Positions 35,120 through 43,415 of a stretch of DNA of 64,000 nucleotides are shown in pieces. The translations under genes were made by a program, and so were the position numbers. How positions within the stretch are numbered: the first letter of the stretch is position 1; every line of letters begins with the position of its first letter. The notes under the pieces are model-generated. The model was not told the origin of the DNA. It saw nothing but the letters and a program-made list of their open reading frames with translations, and searched no databases. This DNA is from Candidatus Laterigemmans baculatus (GTDB taxonomy: Bacteria > Planctomycetota > Planctomycetia > Pirellulales > Pirellulaceae), in assembly GCF_010367455.1 (NCBI RefSeq), contig NZ_WRPR01000063.1:1-64000 (forward strand), read 5' to 3'.

Positions 35120-36952
35120 TTAGCGGGGGACGGAGCGGTCGATCTCGTACTCGCTGATTTTGCGGTAGGCAGTGGCGCGGCTGACACCGAGCAGCTTGGC
35201 CGCTTCGGGAATGCTCCCGCCGGTCCGTTCGAGCGCTTCGCGGATCAGCCGTTGTTCCCAGTGGTCGAGCCGCAGCGAGTCGATCGCGGCGACCCCCGCG
35301 TCCCGCAGCCCCAGGTCGTCCGGGCGGATCTCGTCGCCGTCGGCCATCACAATCGCGCTATCGATCACGTTGCGGAGTTGGCGGACGTTGCCCGGCCAGT
35401 GGTAGTCGAGCAAGCGGCGGCGGGCGGCTGGGGAGAGGCACGCGTGGGGGCGGCCGTGGCGGAGTCGGAAGTGGGTCAGGAAGTGGTCGACGAGCAGTTC
35501 GACGTCTTCGCCGCGGTCGCGGAGTGGCGGGACGTGCAGCTCGAACACGCTCAGGCGGTAGTACAGGTCTTCGCGGAATTGCTTTTCCCGAACGAACTCC
35601 GCCAAGTCGCGGTTGGTCGCCGCAACCACCCGCACATCGACTCGAACCTGCTCGGTCGCTCCCACCGGCAGGAAGGGATGGCCTTCGAGGATCCGCAGCA
35701 GTTTGGCTTGCCCTTCGAGCGTCAGTTCGCCGATCTCGTCGAGGAACAGGGTTCCGGTGTGGGCTTGCTGGAACCAGCCGATGTGATCGTTGTCGGCGCC
35801 GGTGAAGGCTCCCTTGCGGTGTCCGAACAGCTGGCTCTCGATCAGATCGCGAGGGATCGCCGCGCAGTTGACGCTCAGCATCGGCCGAGAGTGGCGGGGG
35901 CTGGCGCGATGGACGGCGCGAGCGACCAATTCTTTACCCGTGCCGCTTTCGCCGCGAATCAGCACGCAGCCGTTGGCCCGTCCGATCCGCGCGATCCGCT
36001 CGGAGAGCCGCTTCATCGACGGGCTGTTGCCGATCAGCTCGTCGGCGTCGGCATTGCGATCGACCAACCGTCGCCGCTCGACGCGGAGGGTTTGGCTTTC
36101 GCGGGTCGCGTTGAGCGCCGCGCCGATCAGCCGCCCGGCAGCGACGCACAGTTCGAAGGCAGCCGGTTCGAAGCGACCGCTGGAGCGGACCAGCATCATC
36201 GCTCCGACGACTTCCTCGGCGGCGAACAGCGGGATCAGAATCGCGTCGGAGCCGGCCGGCATCGGGGCCTCCTCCTCGGCGGAGTCCTGGCTGAACCAAA
36301 TCGCCTCGCCACCGCCGACGACCCGGGCCACCAGGACGCGATTTGGGGGGGTGATCGACTCGGCTTCACGTGGGATGACGTAGTCGGGCGTCAGTTTGCC
36401 GCTGCCGGTGAGGCGGAAAAAGCCGACCGCGTCGGATGCCGTGCGATCGCGGAGCAGCGTGCCGGTCGTTTCGAGCACCTCTTCTGGGTCGCCGCTTCGC
36501 AGCAGTTGGATGCTGAGCTGGTAGAGGTCGAGCAAATTGCCCGCCTGGGCCGCCTCGCGGAGCGGATCGGTGGGCATCAAGTCGCGGCCGACCATTTCGG
36601 TCAGCGGCCGGTCGAGCATCACCGTCTGCGTGGTCAGCCCTTCGTCGAAATAATCCTCCGACGGCTCGAGAAATTGCAGTTCGGTCGCTCCGACTCGCAC
36701 GCGGGATTGATCGATCAGCATCGCGTGGTCGGTCTTCTGGCCGTTGACCAGCATCCCGTTGCGGCTTTTCGTGTCCCGGATCTGCCAACATCCCTCCTCG
36801 AAGTAGAGGACTGCGTGAAACCGCGAGCTGACCGGATCGGTCAGCATGATTTCACAATTCGAGCCGCGGCCGATGTGCATCGGTCGATCGGGATCGAGGG
36901 GAAATTGACGTCCGGACTCGGGCCCCGAACGCACGGCAAGATAGGCGACCAT
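35120..36952 (-). CDS. FHA-GAF-sigma54 transcriptional activator
   Basis: The 610-residue regulator has an N-terminal FHA domain (IGRGSNCEIMLTD, SSRFHAVL, DTKSRNGMLVNG), which binds phospho-threonine; a middle GAF-like domain (about 130-270); and an AAA+ sigma54-interaction domain with GESGTGKE (Walker A), FGHRKGAFTGA (loop 1), GTLFLDEIGE (Walker B) and the RLSVFELHVPPLRDR segment. A Fis-type HTH ends it (GGSIPEAAKLLGVSRATAYRKI). So it is a signal-responsive enhancer-binding protein probably controlled by a Ser/Thr kinase. Its target genes are not evident in this window. Its downstream neighbour on the strand is the glycosyltransferase gene beyond a palindromic element. Confidence 0.9.
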   Translation of the reverse strand: MVAYLAVRSGPESGRQFPLDPDRPMHIGRGSNCEIMLTDPVSSRFHAVLYFEEGCWQIRDTKSRNGMLVNGQKTDHAMLIDQSRVRVGATELQFLEPSEDYFDEGLTTQTVMLDRPLTEMVGRDLMPTDPLREAAQAGNLLDLYQLSIQLLRSGDPEEVLETTGTLLRDRTASDAVGFFRLTGSGKLTPDYVIPREAESITPPNRVLVARVVGGGEAIWFSQDSAEEEAPMPAGSDAILIPLFAAEEVVGAMMLVRSSGRFEPAAFELCVAAGRLIGAALNATRESQTLRVERRRLVDRNADADELIGNSPSMKRLSERIARIGRANGCVLIRGESGTGKELVARAVHRASPRHSRPMLSVNCAAIPRDLIESQLFGHRKGAFTGADNDHIGWFQQAHTGTLFLDEIGELTLEGQAKLLRILEGHPFLPVGATEQVRVDVRVVAATNRDLAEFVREKQFREDLYYRLSVFELHVPPLRDRGEDVELLVDHFLTHFRLRHGRPHACLSPAARRRLLDYHWPGNVRQLRNVIDSAIVMADGDEIRPDDLGLRDAGVAAIDSLRLDHWEQRLIREALERTGGSIPEAAKLLGVSRATAYRKISEYEIDRSVPR

Positions 36953-37016
36953 GTTCTAGCGTTTTTCGAATCAGTACGGATCTTCGTGGGCTCGCGGTGC
37001 GGCAAGGCCTCGCACA

Positions 37017-38363
37017 CTAGCTCTGCCCTCGCAGTTTAGCTTTGATCACCTTGAGCCGTTCGGCAAGTTCCGCCTCGAAGCCGCGGTCGGTGGGGCGGTA
37101 ATACGACCGTTCGCCGCCCCAGTGGGACTGGGCTTCCAGGTAATCCTGCGTGGCGACCCCGTCCGGCTCGTTGTGGGCGTAGTGGTAGCCCTCACCGTGG
37201 CCTAGTTCCGAGGCGCCATTGTAGTGGCTGTCGCGGAGGTGAATCGGGACTGGGAGCCGCACATTGTCGCGGACGTCCCGGATCGCCTCGCCGATCGCCA
37301 CGGTGGCCGCATTGCTTTTGGGTGCAAGGGCCAAATACGCGACAGCTTGGCTCAGCGTCAACTGACACTCGGGCAATCCGACAAATTCGCAGGCCTGCAT
37401 GGCGGCGACCGCGACCGAGAGGGCCTGCGGATCGGCGTTCCCGATGTCCTCGCTGGCCAGGATCACCAGCCGTCGGCAGATGAAGCGAATATCCTCCCCA
37501 CCTTCGAGCATCCGGGCCAGCCAGTAAAGCCCGGCGTCGACGTCGCTGCCGCGGATGCTTTTGATTAGCGCGCTGGTCACGTCGTAGTGATCGTCGCCGC
37601 TTCCATCGTAGCCAAGTTGCTTCTTTTGCATCGACTCCCGGACCGCGGCGGTATCGAGGCGGACGCGCTGGTCGGCCGTCGACGGGCGACCGCTGAGGAC
37701 GGCGATCTCGAGCACCGACAGGGCTCGCCGGGCGTCCCCTTCGGACTCCCGCGCCAGCCATCGCAGCGCCTCCTCGTCCGCCTCCACGCGGTACCGCCCC
37801 AGCCCGCGCTGGCGATCCTCCAGAGCCCGCCGCAAAAGCTCGACCAGCTCCGCTTCGCTCAGGGCATGCAGCTGAAAGAGTTGACTGCGGCTGAGCAGCG
37901 CGCCGTTGACGGCAAAGTACGGATTGCTGGTCGTGGCGCCGACGAGCGATACAATGCCCGCTTCGACGTCCGGCAGTAGCGCGTCTTGTTGCGAGCGGTT
38001 GAAGCGGTGGATTTCGTCGATGAACAGCAGCGGGCGAGGGCCTCCCGAAGCGACTTCATCCCGAGCCCACGCCAGTACTTCGCGAAGTTCCTTGACGCCG
38101 CTGGTGACCGCGCTCAACTGACGGAACGTGCCGCCGGTCTCGATCGCCAGCAGATGGGCCAGCGTCGTTTTACCTGTCCCCGGGGGGCCGAAAAAAATCA
38201 CTGAGCCGAGTTTCCCGGCATCGATCATCCGGCGGAGCAGTTTTCCCGGCCCGAGCAAATGCTGCTGACCGACGTATTCGGCGAGTCGCCGGGGCCGCAT
38301 CCGGGCCGCCAGCGGTTCGTTGTTTCGCAGGTGCTCCGCTTCGGAGTCAGCAAACAGACTCAT
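37017..38363 (-). CDS. rarA: Replication-associated recombination protein RarA/MgsA
   Basis: RarA is an AAA+ clamp-loader-like ATPase that acts at stalled replication forks. Visible: RPRRLAEYVGQQHLLGPGKLLRRM, FFGPPGTGKTTLAH (Walker A), FIDEIHRFNRSQQDALLP (Walker B), VGATTSNPYFAVN (sensor 1) and SEGDARRALSVLE (sensor 2). The C-terminal MgsA tetramerisation part includes LPVPIHLRDSHY and GHGEGYHYAHNEPDG. I placed the start at ATG 38363 (448 aa), which begins MSLFADSEAEHLRNNEPLA; longer frames add non-conserved sequence. Divergent from the DUF1499 gene. Confidence 0.93.
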   Translation of the reverse strand: MSLFADSEAEHLRNNEPLAARMRPRRLAEYVGQQHLLGPGKLLRRMIDAGKLGSVIFFGPPGTGKTTLAHLLAIETGGTFRQLSAVTSGVKELREVLAWARDEVASGGPRPLLFIDEIHRFNRSQQDALLPDVEAGIVSLVGATTSNPYFAVNGALLSRSQLFQLHALSEAELVELLRRALEDRQRGLGRYRVEADEEALRWLARESEGDARRALSVLEIAVLSGRPSTADQRVRLDTAAVRESMQKKQLGYDGSGDDHYDVTSALIKSIRGSDVDAGLYWLARMLEGGEDIRFICRRLVILASEDIGNADPQALSVAVAAMQACEFVGLPECQLTLSQAVAYLALAPKSNAATVAIGEAIRDVRDNVRLPVPIHLRDSHYNGASELGHGEGYHYAHNEPDGVATQDYLEAQSHWGGERSYYRPTDRGFEAELAERLKVIKAKLRGQS

Positions 38364-38460
38364 GGTCAACGACTCAAGGTTGAGGGGCTCAGGGTCAACG
38401 GGAGGAGGGAAGGGAATTGGATTGGGCGAACTGGGGCGAGGCGCACCGTCGAGGTCCTCC

Positions 38461-38904
38461 GTGCAACTTAAGAAGAAAATGGTTTGGCTGATACTCCTCG
38501 TCGCCTTCCTCCCCCTGCTGTGGGTCGTGCTGTCGATCGACGACTGGAGCCGCGATTTCGTGACCAACCGCGCGCAGACCGAGGCCACGGGAGCCGATCC
38601 CACGCTGCGTCCGCTCCGCAGCTCCCACTCTCCAGCGGTCCAAGCCGAACGGATCGCCGCTTGGGTCGAAAGCCAGCCGCACTGGAGCGTGGGAGCCGAG
38701 AGTAGTTCCGAGGGCATCATCTCGATCGACCTGGTGCGCCGCACCCGCTGGCTTCGGTTTCGCGACGACATTCAAGTCACGCTGACGCCCACGACCGACG
38801 GAGGTTCGCTGCTCGAAGCGACCAGCCAGTCGCGGATCGGCAAGGGCGACCTCGGCCAAAATCCCCGCAACTTGAGAGAACTGCTCACCGCCCTGGCCGA
38901 CTGA
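38461..38904 (+). CDS. DUF1499 family protein
   Basis: The product (147 aa from GTG 38461, behind GAGGTCC; ATG 38479 also possible) has an N-terminal membrane helix (MVWLILLVAFLPLLWVVL). The soluble domain ends in IQVTLTPTTDGGSLLEATSQSRIGKGDLGQNPRNLREL, which is the C-terminal signature of DUF1499. The family is of unknown function. The first half of a typical DUF1499 domain is weak here. It starts 97 bases from rarA, divergently. Confidence 0.75.
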   Translation: MQLKKKMVWLILLVAFLPLLWVVLSIDDWSRDFVTNRAQTEATGADPTLRPLRSSHSPAVQAERIAAWVESQPHWSVGAESSSEGIISIDLVRRTRWLRFRDDIQVTLTPTTDGGSLLEATSQSRIGKGDLGQNPRNLRELLTALAD

Positions 38905-38910
38905 CGCCTT

Positions 38911-38991
38911 TATCATCAGCCGCCGGGCGCTGGCCCCCGGTTTCTAAAAAACGCCGTGACAACCGGACGCTAGCGCGTGGCGGCTGATAAC
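38911..38991. repeat. ATCAGCCGCC palindromic element, copy 3, plus degenerate copy
   Basis: Arms TATCATCAGCCGCCGGGCGC and GCGCGTGGCGGCTGATA around AACGCCGTGACAACCGG. A second, degraded copy follows at about 39017-39077 (CTGGCCCCCGGTTTGCGAAAACG). Together they fill most of the gap before gdhA. Confidence 0.85.
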
Positions 38992-39112
38992 AAAAATCCG
39001 CGAAAGTAGATCGCATTGAGCGCTGGCCCCCGGTTTGCGAAAACGCCGTGAGAACGGACGCTAGCGTGTTGCTGATCTCGATTTTCAACTCCTGAATGAG
39101 GGCGATGCTCCG

Positions 39113-40366
39113 ATGCGAGCTTTCGAAGCGACCCAGATCTACTTTGAACGTGCCGCTGAAAAGCTGGAGCTCGATCCGGGGATCAGCCAGATGCTGGAGA
39201 TGCCCAAGCGGGAAGTGCAGGTGCAGGTCACCGTCGAGCGGGACAACGGCGAGCTGGTGAACTACGTCGGGTTCCGGGTCCAGCACGACAACAGCCGCGG
39301 ACCGATGAAGGGGGGGCTGCGCTACCACCCTGAAGTCAACCTCGACGAAGTCCGTGCGCTGGCGAGCCTGATGACCTGGAAAACGGCGGTCGTCGATCTT
39401 CCTTATGGAGGAGCCAAAGGGGGCATTGGCGTCGACCCGAACGAGCTCAGTGTCCGCGAACTGGAGCGGCTGACTCGGGCCTTCGTCGACCAGATCCACG
39501 ATATCGTCGGCCCCGATACCGACATCCCCGCTCCCGACATGGGGACCGACTATCGCGTGATGGGCTGGTTCCGCAACCAGTGGGAGAAGTACCACGGCTT
39601 TCACCCCGCGGTGATCACTGGCAAGCCGGTCGAGGAGTACGGGGCGAAAGGTCGCGAGGAAGCGACCGGCCGCGGCGTGGGCTTGCTGACGGTCAAGCTC
39701 TGCAAACGGATTGCGAGAAAACCGCCCGAAACGCGAGTCGCCATTCAAGGCTTTGGGAACGTCGGCTCGCATGCCGCCAAATTCTTGCACGAGGCGGAGT
39801 TTCCCGTGGTGGCCGTCAGCGACGTGAGCGGAACTTACTACGACGCCGATGGGCTGAACATTCCCGATCTGTTCCGCCACAAGCTGCATCATCCCCGCGG
39901 ACTGCTCGAAGGCTACTCGCACTGCGAAGTTCTGCCGATGCAAGCGCTGCTTTCCCTTCCCGGCGTCGACGTCCTAATCCCAGCAGCGCTCGGAGGAGTC
40001 ATCCGCGAGGACAATGTCGACGAGATCCAGGCCTCGGTGATCGTCGAGGGTGCCAACGGACCGGTCTGGCCCGACGCGGATCTGGAGCTCGAGCGACGGG
40101 GAATCACGGTGCTGCCCGATATCCTGGCCAACGCGGGCGGGGTCACGGTCAGCTACTTTGAATGGGTGCAGAATCGCCAGCACTATCGCTGGAGTCTCGA
40201 CCGCGTCCGCCAGGAGCTCGATCGGACGATGAGCGACGCTTTTGAGAATGTCTGGCAGACGGCGCAGCAGTTCGACGTCAGCCTGCGGACCGCCGCCTTC
40301 ATGATCGGCATCAACCGCGTCCGCCGAGCCAACGAGCTGGCCGGCTGGCACCGCTCGGGAGGCTGA
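39113..40366 (+). CDS. gdhA: Glu/Leu/Phe/Val dehydrogenase (glutamate dehydrogenase)
   Basis: This NAD(P)-dependent dehydrogenase interconverts glutamate and 2-oxoglutarate plus ammonia. Visible: GPMKGGLRYHPEVN with the substrate-binding Lys, TWKTAVVDLPYGGAKGGI with the catalytic Lys, DIPAPDMGTD, GKPVEEYGAKGREEATGRG, and the Rossmann motif GFGNVGSHAA. The C-terminal segment ILANAGGVTVSYFEWVQN is typical. Length 417 aa matches the bacterial hexameric class. Its ATG is about 45 bases past the palindromic elements. Cofactor preference cannot be read reliably. Confidence 0.94.
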   Translation: MRAFEATQIYFERAAEKLELDPGISQMLEMPKREVQVQVTVERDNGELVNYVGFRVQHDNSRGPMKGGLRYHPEVNLDEVRALASLMTWKTAVVDLPYGGAKGGIGVDPNELSVRELERLTRAFVDQIHDIVGPDTDIPAPDMGTDYRVMGWFRNQWEKYHGFHPAVITGKPVEEYGAKGREEATGRGVGLLTVKLCKRIARKPPETRVAIQGFGNVGSHAAKFLHEAEFPVVAVSDVSGTYYDADGLNIPDLFRHKLHHPRGLLEGYSHCEVLPMQALLSLPGVDVLIPAALGGVIREDNVDEIQASVIVEGANGPVWPDADLELERRGITVLPDILANAGGVTVSYFEWVQNRQHYRWSLDRVRQELDRTMSDAFENVWQTAQQFDVSLRTAAFMIGINRVRRANELAGWHRSGG

Positions 40367-40539
40367 CGGAGTACGGAGTACTGAGTTGCGGAGTTCGCAT
40401 TGCAGCGGTGCGAGGGGATTTGCCGCCGGCGGGCAATTTTCTGGAGCTTTGGGAAAACGTTTTCCTGAGCTCCTTCATCCGGGAAAACCTAGGCTTGCAG
40501 CGAAGCCCGTTGAAGTTTCCCGAGGGACCCCCTGCGACG

Positions 40540-40767
40540 ATGAACGCCGAGACCAACTGCGAACGACTGCAGCAAATCGCCGAGGCAGCGGCTGCCGCCC
40601 AACCCGCGACCGAACCGGACGGCGAAGCGGCCGTGCTCGACGCGTTGGCGGCGATTCACGACGAAGTCTTCGCCGCACTCCATCGGAATCCGCCGCAGAG
40701 CCTGAGCGATCTCCAGGCCATGCTCGCCGCCCCCCGCCCCGTCACCGTCGTCCGCCGCTCTCGCTAA
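40540..40767 (+). CDS. Small acidic-helical protein of unknown function
   Basis: The 75-residue product starts at ATG 40540 (the frame upstream lacks conserved features). It is mostly helical: NCERLQQIAEAAAAAQPAT and AAVLDALAAIHDEVFAALHR, ending basic. Its TAA overlaps the next ATG (TAATG). I recognise no family; in context it could pair with the next small protein. Confidence 0.55.
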   Translation: MNAETNCERLQQIAEAAAAAQPATEPDGEAAVLDALAAIHDEVFAALHRNPPQSLSDLQAMLAAPRPVTVVRRSR

Positions 40768-41066
40768 TGTCCGAATCCGAGTCCCGTTCGCCCGGCGGTT
40801 TTGGCAAAGCCAACCGTTATGATCGCGCCGCTCCGGTGCCCCGCTCCCACACCTCGGCGGCTGCTCCCGATGGGAAGACTGTCGAGAGCGGCTTGCCCGG
40901 CGGCACTCGCGAAGCGGTCCGCGACGTCAGCCTCGAGGCCCTCCTGTTCCGGCTCGACGAAGCCCTGGCAGCGATCCGTTCGCTCGACGAAGTGGCTGGC
41001 GAGGAGCCGGGAGCCAGCGGTATCGCGGCGGAAGACCCGCTCGACGAGTGCGACGGCGACGGCTGA
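40767..41066 (+). CDS. Small protein of unknown function, coupled to the preceding gene
   Basis: The 99-residue product has a polar N-terminal half (ESESRSPGGFGKANRYDRA) and a helical C-terminal half (VRDVSLEALLFRLDEALAAIRSLDEVAG) ending in acidic residues. The LEALLFRLDEALAAI helix resembles ALAAIHDEVFAAL of its neighbour, so the two might interact. Its start overlaps the previous stop. Immediately downstream lies a GTACTC inverted repeat. Family unknown. Confidence 0.55.
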   Translation: MSESESRSPGGFGKANRYDRAAPVPRSHTSAAAPDGKTVESGLPGGTREAVRDVSLEALLFRLDEALAAIRSLDEVAGEEPGASGIAAEDPLDECDGDG

Positions 41067-41075
41067 GCGAGCCGC

Positions 41076-41242
41076 AGTACTCAGTACTTCCTCGTACTCG
41101 TACTCAGCACAGCGGTACTCGTACTCGTACTCGGAGTCTCGCGACTAAGGACTGCACTCTCGAACGACGTGGACTGATCCCTCCCGACCGATCGAGTACC
41201 GCTGCGCTGAGTACGAGTACCGCTGCGCTGAGTACGAGTAGG
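41076..41242. repeat. GTACTC hexanucleotide inverted element, copy 1
   Basis: Left part: AGTACTCAGTAC, then arrays of GTACTC split by AGCACAGCG. Right part: GAGTACCGCTGCGCTGAGTACG and a second such unit. The two parts are reverse complements across a non-repeated loop of about 70 bases. It lies between a gene end and the cysC stop. Confidence 0.9.
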
Positions 41243-41250
41243 ATTTCGAG

Positions 41251-41952
41251 CTACGCCCGCGAGAAAATCAGCTGGTGGTCGTGCAGATAGCGGACGACCT
41301 GTGCGGCCATTTGTTGCGGGGTGTGACCTCGCGAACCGTCGAGCCGTAGCTCGGGGTTTTCGGGAGGCTCGTACGGGTCGCTGATCCCGGTGAAGTGCGG
41401 GATCTCTCCGGCGCGGGCTTTTTTGTACAAGCCTTTGGGGTCGCGCCGTTCGCATTCTTCGAGCGGCGTGTCGACGAAGACTTCGACAAAGTCGCCCGCT
41501 CGCCCGGCCGCTTCGACGCGTTGCCGGACCCGGTCGCGGTCGCGGCGATAGGGGCTGACGAAGGCGGTCAAGGTGATCAGCCCGGCCGAGGCGAACAGTT
41601 CGCCGACGGCTCCGATGCGGCGGATATTTTCCTCCCGATCCTCGGCGGCAAACCCCAATCCAAACCGCTGGGCGAACGCCGCACCGTGCTCTTCGGTCAA
41701 GCGGTCCGGGCCAGCGCACAAGCCGTGGCGGATGTTGTCGCCGTCGAGCAAAAACGTCACCGCTCCGGCGTCGGCCAGCAGCGCATCGACCGCATTGGCC
41801 ACCGTGCTCTTGCCGCAGCCGCTCAGGCCGGTGAACCAGACGACGCATCCCCGCTGCCCCAGTCGCTGCTCACGCTGTTGGCGAGAAACCGCGTGCGCGT
41901 GCCAGACTACTTCCGGGTTCGTCGGGGACGGCTTCCTGGGCGGTTCGGACAT
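41251..41952 (-). CDS. cysC: Adenylyl-sulfate (APS) kinase
   Basis: CysC phosphorylates APS to PAPS with ATP, in sulfate activation. Visible in the 233-residue protein: P-loop GLSGCGKST at 42-50, [12 protein letters not shown] at 70-81, [10 protein letters not shown] and the [22 protein letters not shown] stretch, and [10 protein letters not shown] near the end. I start it at ATG 41952 ([10 protein letters not shown]). A longer frame reads back through a GTACTC repeat and encodes low-complexity VLVLVL and STSTST, which is surely not part of the protein. GTACTC elements flank the gene on both sides. No CysD/CysN are nearby. Confidence 0.93.
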   Translation of the reverse strand: MSEPPRKPSPTNPEVVWHAHAVSRQQREQRLGQRGCVVWFTGLSGCGKSTVANAVDALLADAGAVTFLLDGDNIRHGLCAGPDRLTEEHGAAFAQRFGLGFAAEDREENIRRIGAVGELFASAGLITLTAFVSPYRRDRDRVRQRVEAAGRAGDFVEVFVDTPLEECERRDPKGLYKKARAGEIPHFTGISDPYEPPENPELRLDGSRGHTPQQMAAQVVRYLHDHQLIFSRA

Positions 41953-42001
41953 CGGGCGGGGGTTCCTTCGGGGGCGTTTGTGGCGGGAATGTTTGTCTTC
42001 A

Positions 42002-42072
42002 ATACTCGTACTCGTACTCGTACTCGAATCTGGCGCGAACGAACCGAGTACGAGTACGAGTACGAGTACGAT
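42002..42072. repeat. GTACTC hexanucleotide inverted element, copy 2
   Basis: Four GTACTC units (ATACTCGTACTCG and on) face four GAGTACG units around an ~18-base loop with TCTGGCGCGAACGAACC. It lies upstream of cysC, whose 5' leader must run through it. Confidence 0.92.
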
Positions 42073-42106
42073 GATTGGTAGCGTGAGGGTCAATCCCCTG
42101 CACTAC

Positions 42107-42793
42107 TCAGCCCTTCGCCGAGGTGATCAAATCGCTGCTCAGGTGGGTCACTGCATTGAACCACTCGAGCCGCCATTGGCCGCGCCCATGCTCGGCGTCG
42201 GCGTGGTAGGTGAGATGGGTCACTCCGGCGTTGCAGATCGGTCCGAGGTGGCCGAGGTCGACGCTGGTCCCGAGCAGCTCGATCATCAACAAGCGTTGGA
42301 ACTCGGCATGGATGATCGCGGCGACGCGGTGCGGGCGGTCGCCGAACTGCTGCTCCAGTTTGCGGCGAACTGCGGCGGCCCGAGCGATCGTTTGCTCGTC
42401 GCTCTCCCGCGGCATCGCTCCCCACCAGCCGGCCGAAGTGATCGAGTCCTCGACGATCGCCTCGGGAATCAGTTCCAAGATGCCTTCGCGCCCAAGCCCC
42501 GCGGCGCCGGCATAGTTCTCGTCGTTCCAGCCTCGGTAGCACCCGCCCCGTTCATAGATGTCGCACCACACCTGCACCGCCCGACGACTCTGGGTCGCGA
42601 TCGGCTGGGCGGTCTGCAGAGCGCGGCGAAAGGGGCTGGTCAGGAGCAAATCGAATTCAAAGTTTGCCAGCCACGCGGCCAATTGCTCCGCTTGGCGGAC
42701 GCCGCGGGGGGTGATCGCCGGATCCTCCACCCGTTCGTGTTCGGCGCGGGCGTTGTTCTCACTCTCGGCGTGGCGAATCAAATACAGATGCAC
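42107..42793 (-). CDS. Histidine phosphatase family protein
   Basis: The 228-residue protein has the phosphoglycerate-mutase-like fold. The phospho-accepting His is in LYLIRHAESENNA, the Arg in LLLTSPFRRALQTA, and the second His in AAIIHAEFQRLL. The Glu/Asp region of branch 1 is EDPAITPRGVRQAEQLAAWL. Substrate unknown (candidates: phosphoglycerate, fructose-2,6-bisphosphate, alpha-ribazole phosphate). Start ATG 42793, stop 14 bases away from the next element. The gene upstream on the strand is a small membrane protein. Confidence 0.88.
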   Translation of the reverse strand: MHLYLIRHAESENNARAEHERVEDPAITPRGVRQAEQLAAWLANFEFDLLLTSPFRRALQTAQPIATQSRRAVQVWCDIYERGGCYRGWNDENYAGAAGLGREGILELIPEAIVEDSITSAGWWGAMPRESDEQTIARAAAVRRKLEQQFGDRPHRVAAIIHAEFQRLLMIELLGTSVDLGHLGPICNAGVTHLTYHADAEHGRGQWRLEWFNAVTHLSSDLITSAKG

Positions 42794-42856
42794 GGTGACT
42801 CTAGCAGGGCGGAAGCGGCAAAGCGGGGTTGGGGCGGAAGCGGATCGGGGGCAGCG

Positions 42857-43177
42857 TCAACTCGGCCGTCGCAAGCGGGCCAGCAGATAATCGATCATTA
42901 CCCACTCGACGACGACCAGCAGCACCGGGCCGACGAACATTACGAACTGGGTGACCCGCGGCTCGCTCAGAAAGTCGGGACCGGTCGGGGCCAGCATCGC
43001 GTAGGCCGCCTGCACCAAGCCGCCGTTGATGAACAGCAACAGACAGGTCAGCGCCGTCGAAGCGATAACGAACAGGCAACCGAGCCCCATGCCGGTCGCT
43101 TCGCGTCGCCGGAGCGGGCCCCGCGCGGCGCGTGCCGGACTCGCCAGCGGAGGCTCGCTCAGTGTCGTCTGGTTCAA
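42857..43177 (-). CDS. Small two-helix membrane protein
   Basis: The 106-residue protein has an Arg/Ala N-terminal tail and two membrane helices (GLGCLFVIASTALTCLLLF and FVMFVGPVLLVVVEWVMI), ending in a basic RLRRP tail. No family recognised. The 63-base gap to the histidine phosphatase gene suggests a shared transcript. Confidence 0.6.
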   Translation of the reverse strand: MNQTTLSEPPLASPARAARGPLRRREATGMGLGCLFVIASTALTCLLLFINGGLVQAAYAMLAPTGPDFLSEPRVTQFVMFVGPVLLVVVEWVMIDYLLARLRRPS

Positions 43178-43210
43178 AGAGGACCATCCAATTCAGCGGC
43201 GCGGATACCC

Positions 43211-43283
43211 ACCAGCCGCCACGCGCTAGCGTCCGGTTCTCGAAAACGTCGCAGAAACCGGACGCTAGCGCGTGGCGGCTGAT
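43211..43283. repeat. ATCAGCCGCC palindromic element, copy 4
   Basis: The most symmetrical copy: CAGCCGCCACGCGCTAGCG and CGCTAGCGCGTGGCGGCTG, inner arms GTCCGGTTCTCGAAAACG and AGAAACCGGAC. It lies directly upstream of the small membrane protein gene. Confidence 0.92.
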
Positions 43284-43299
43284 TTGACACAAGGCTCCA

Positions 43300-43415
43300 T
43301 CCTACGTTCCTGCAGCGGAGCCGGGCAGTAGGGCCCAGCTCCCCGCTCCCCCAGCCGCCCGCTCCCCCAGCCCCTCGCTTCCCCCGCTCCCCGCCGTGGC
43401 GTCAGACCAGCGGCG
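43300..43415. other. C-rich low-complexity stretch after the GntP gene
   Basis: A pyrimidine-rich tract with CCCCGCTCCCCC repeats (about 43338-43395) and a 14-base direct repeat GGCGTCAGACCAGC near 43395-43425 that reaches the GntP stop codon. No gene is supported. Confidence 0.5.

Noticed and set aside
41953-42093. Possible 47-residue N-terminal extension of CysC
   Set aside because: It is encoded by the GTACTC repeat and gives VLVLVL and STSTST runs; the ATG at 41952 gives a normal APS kinase.
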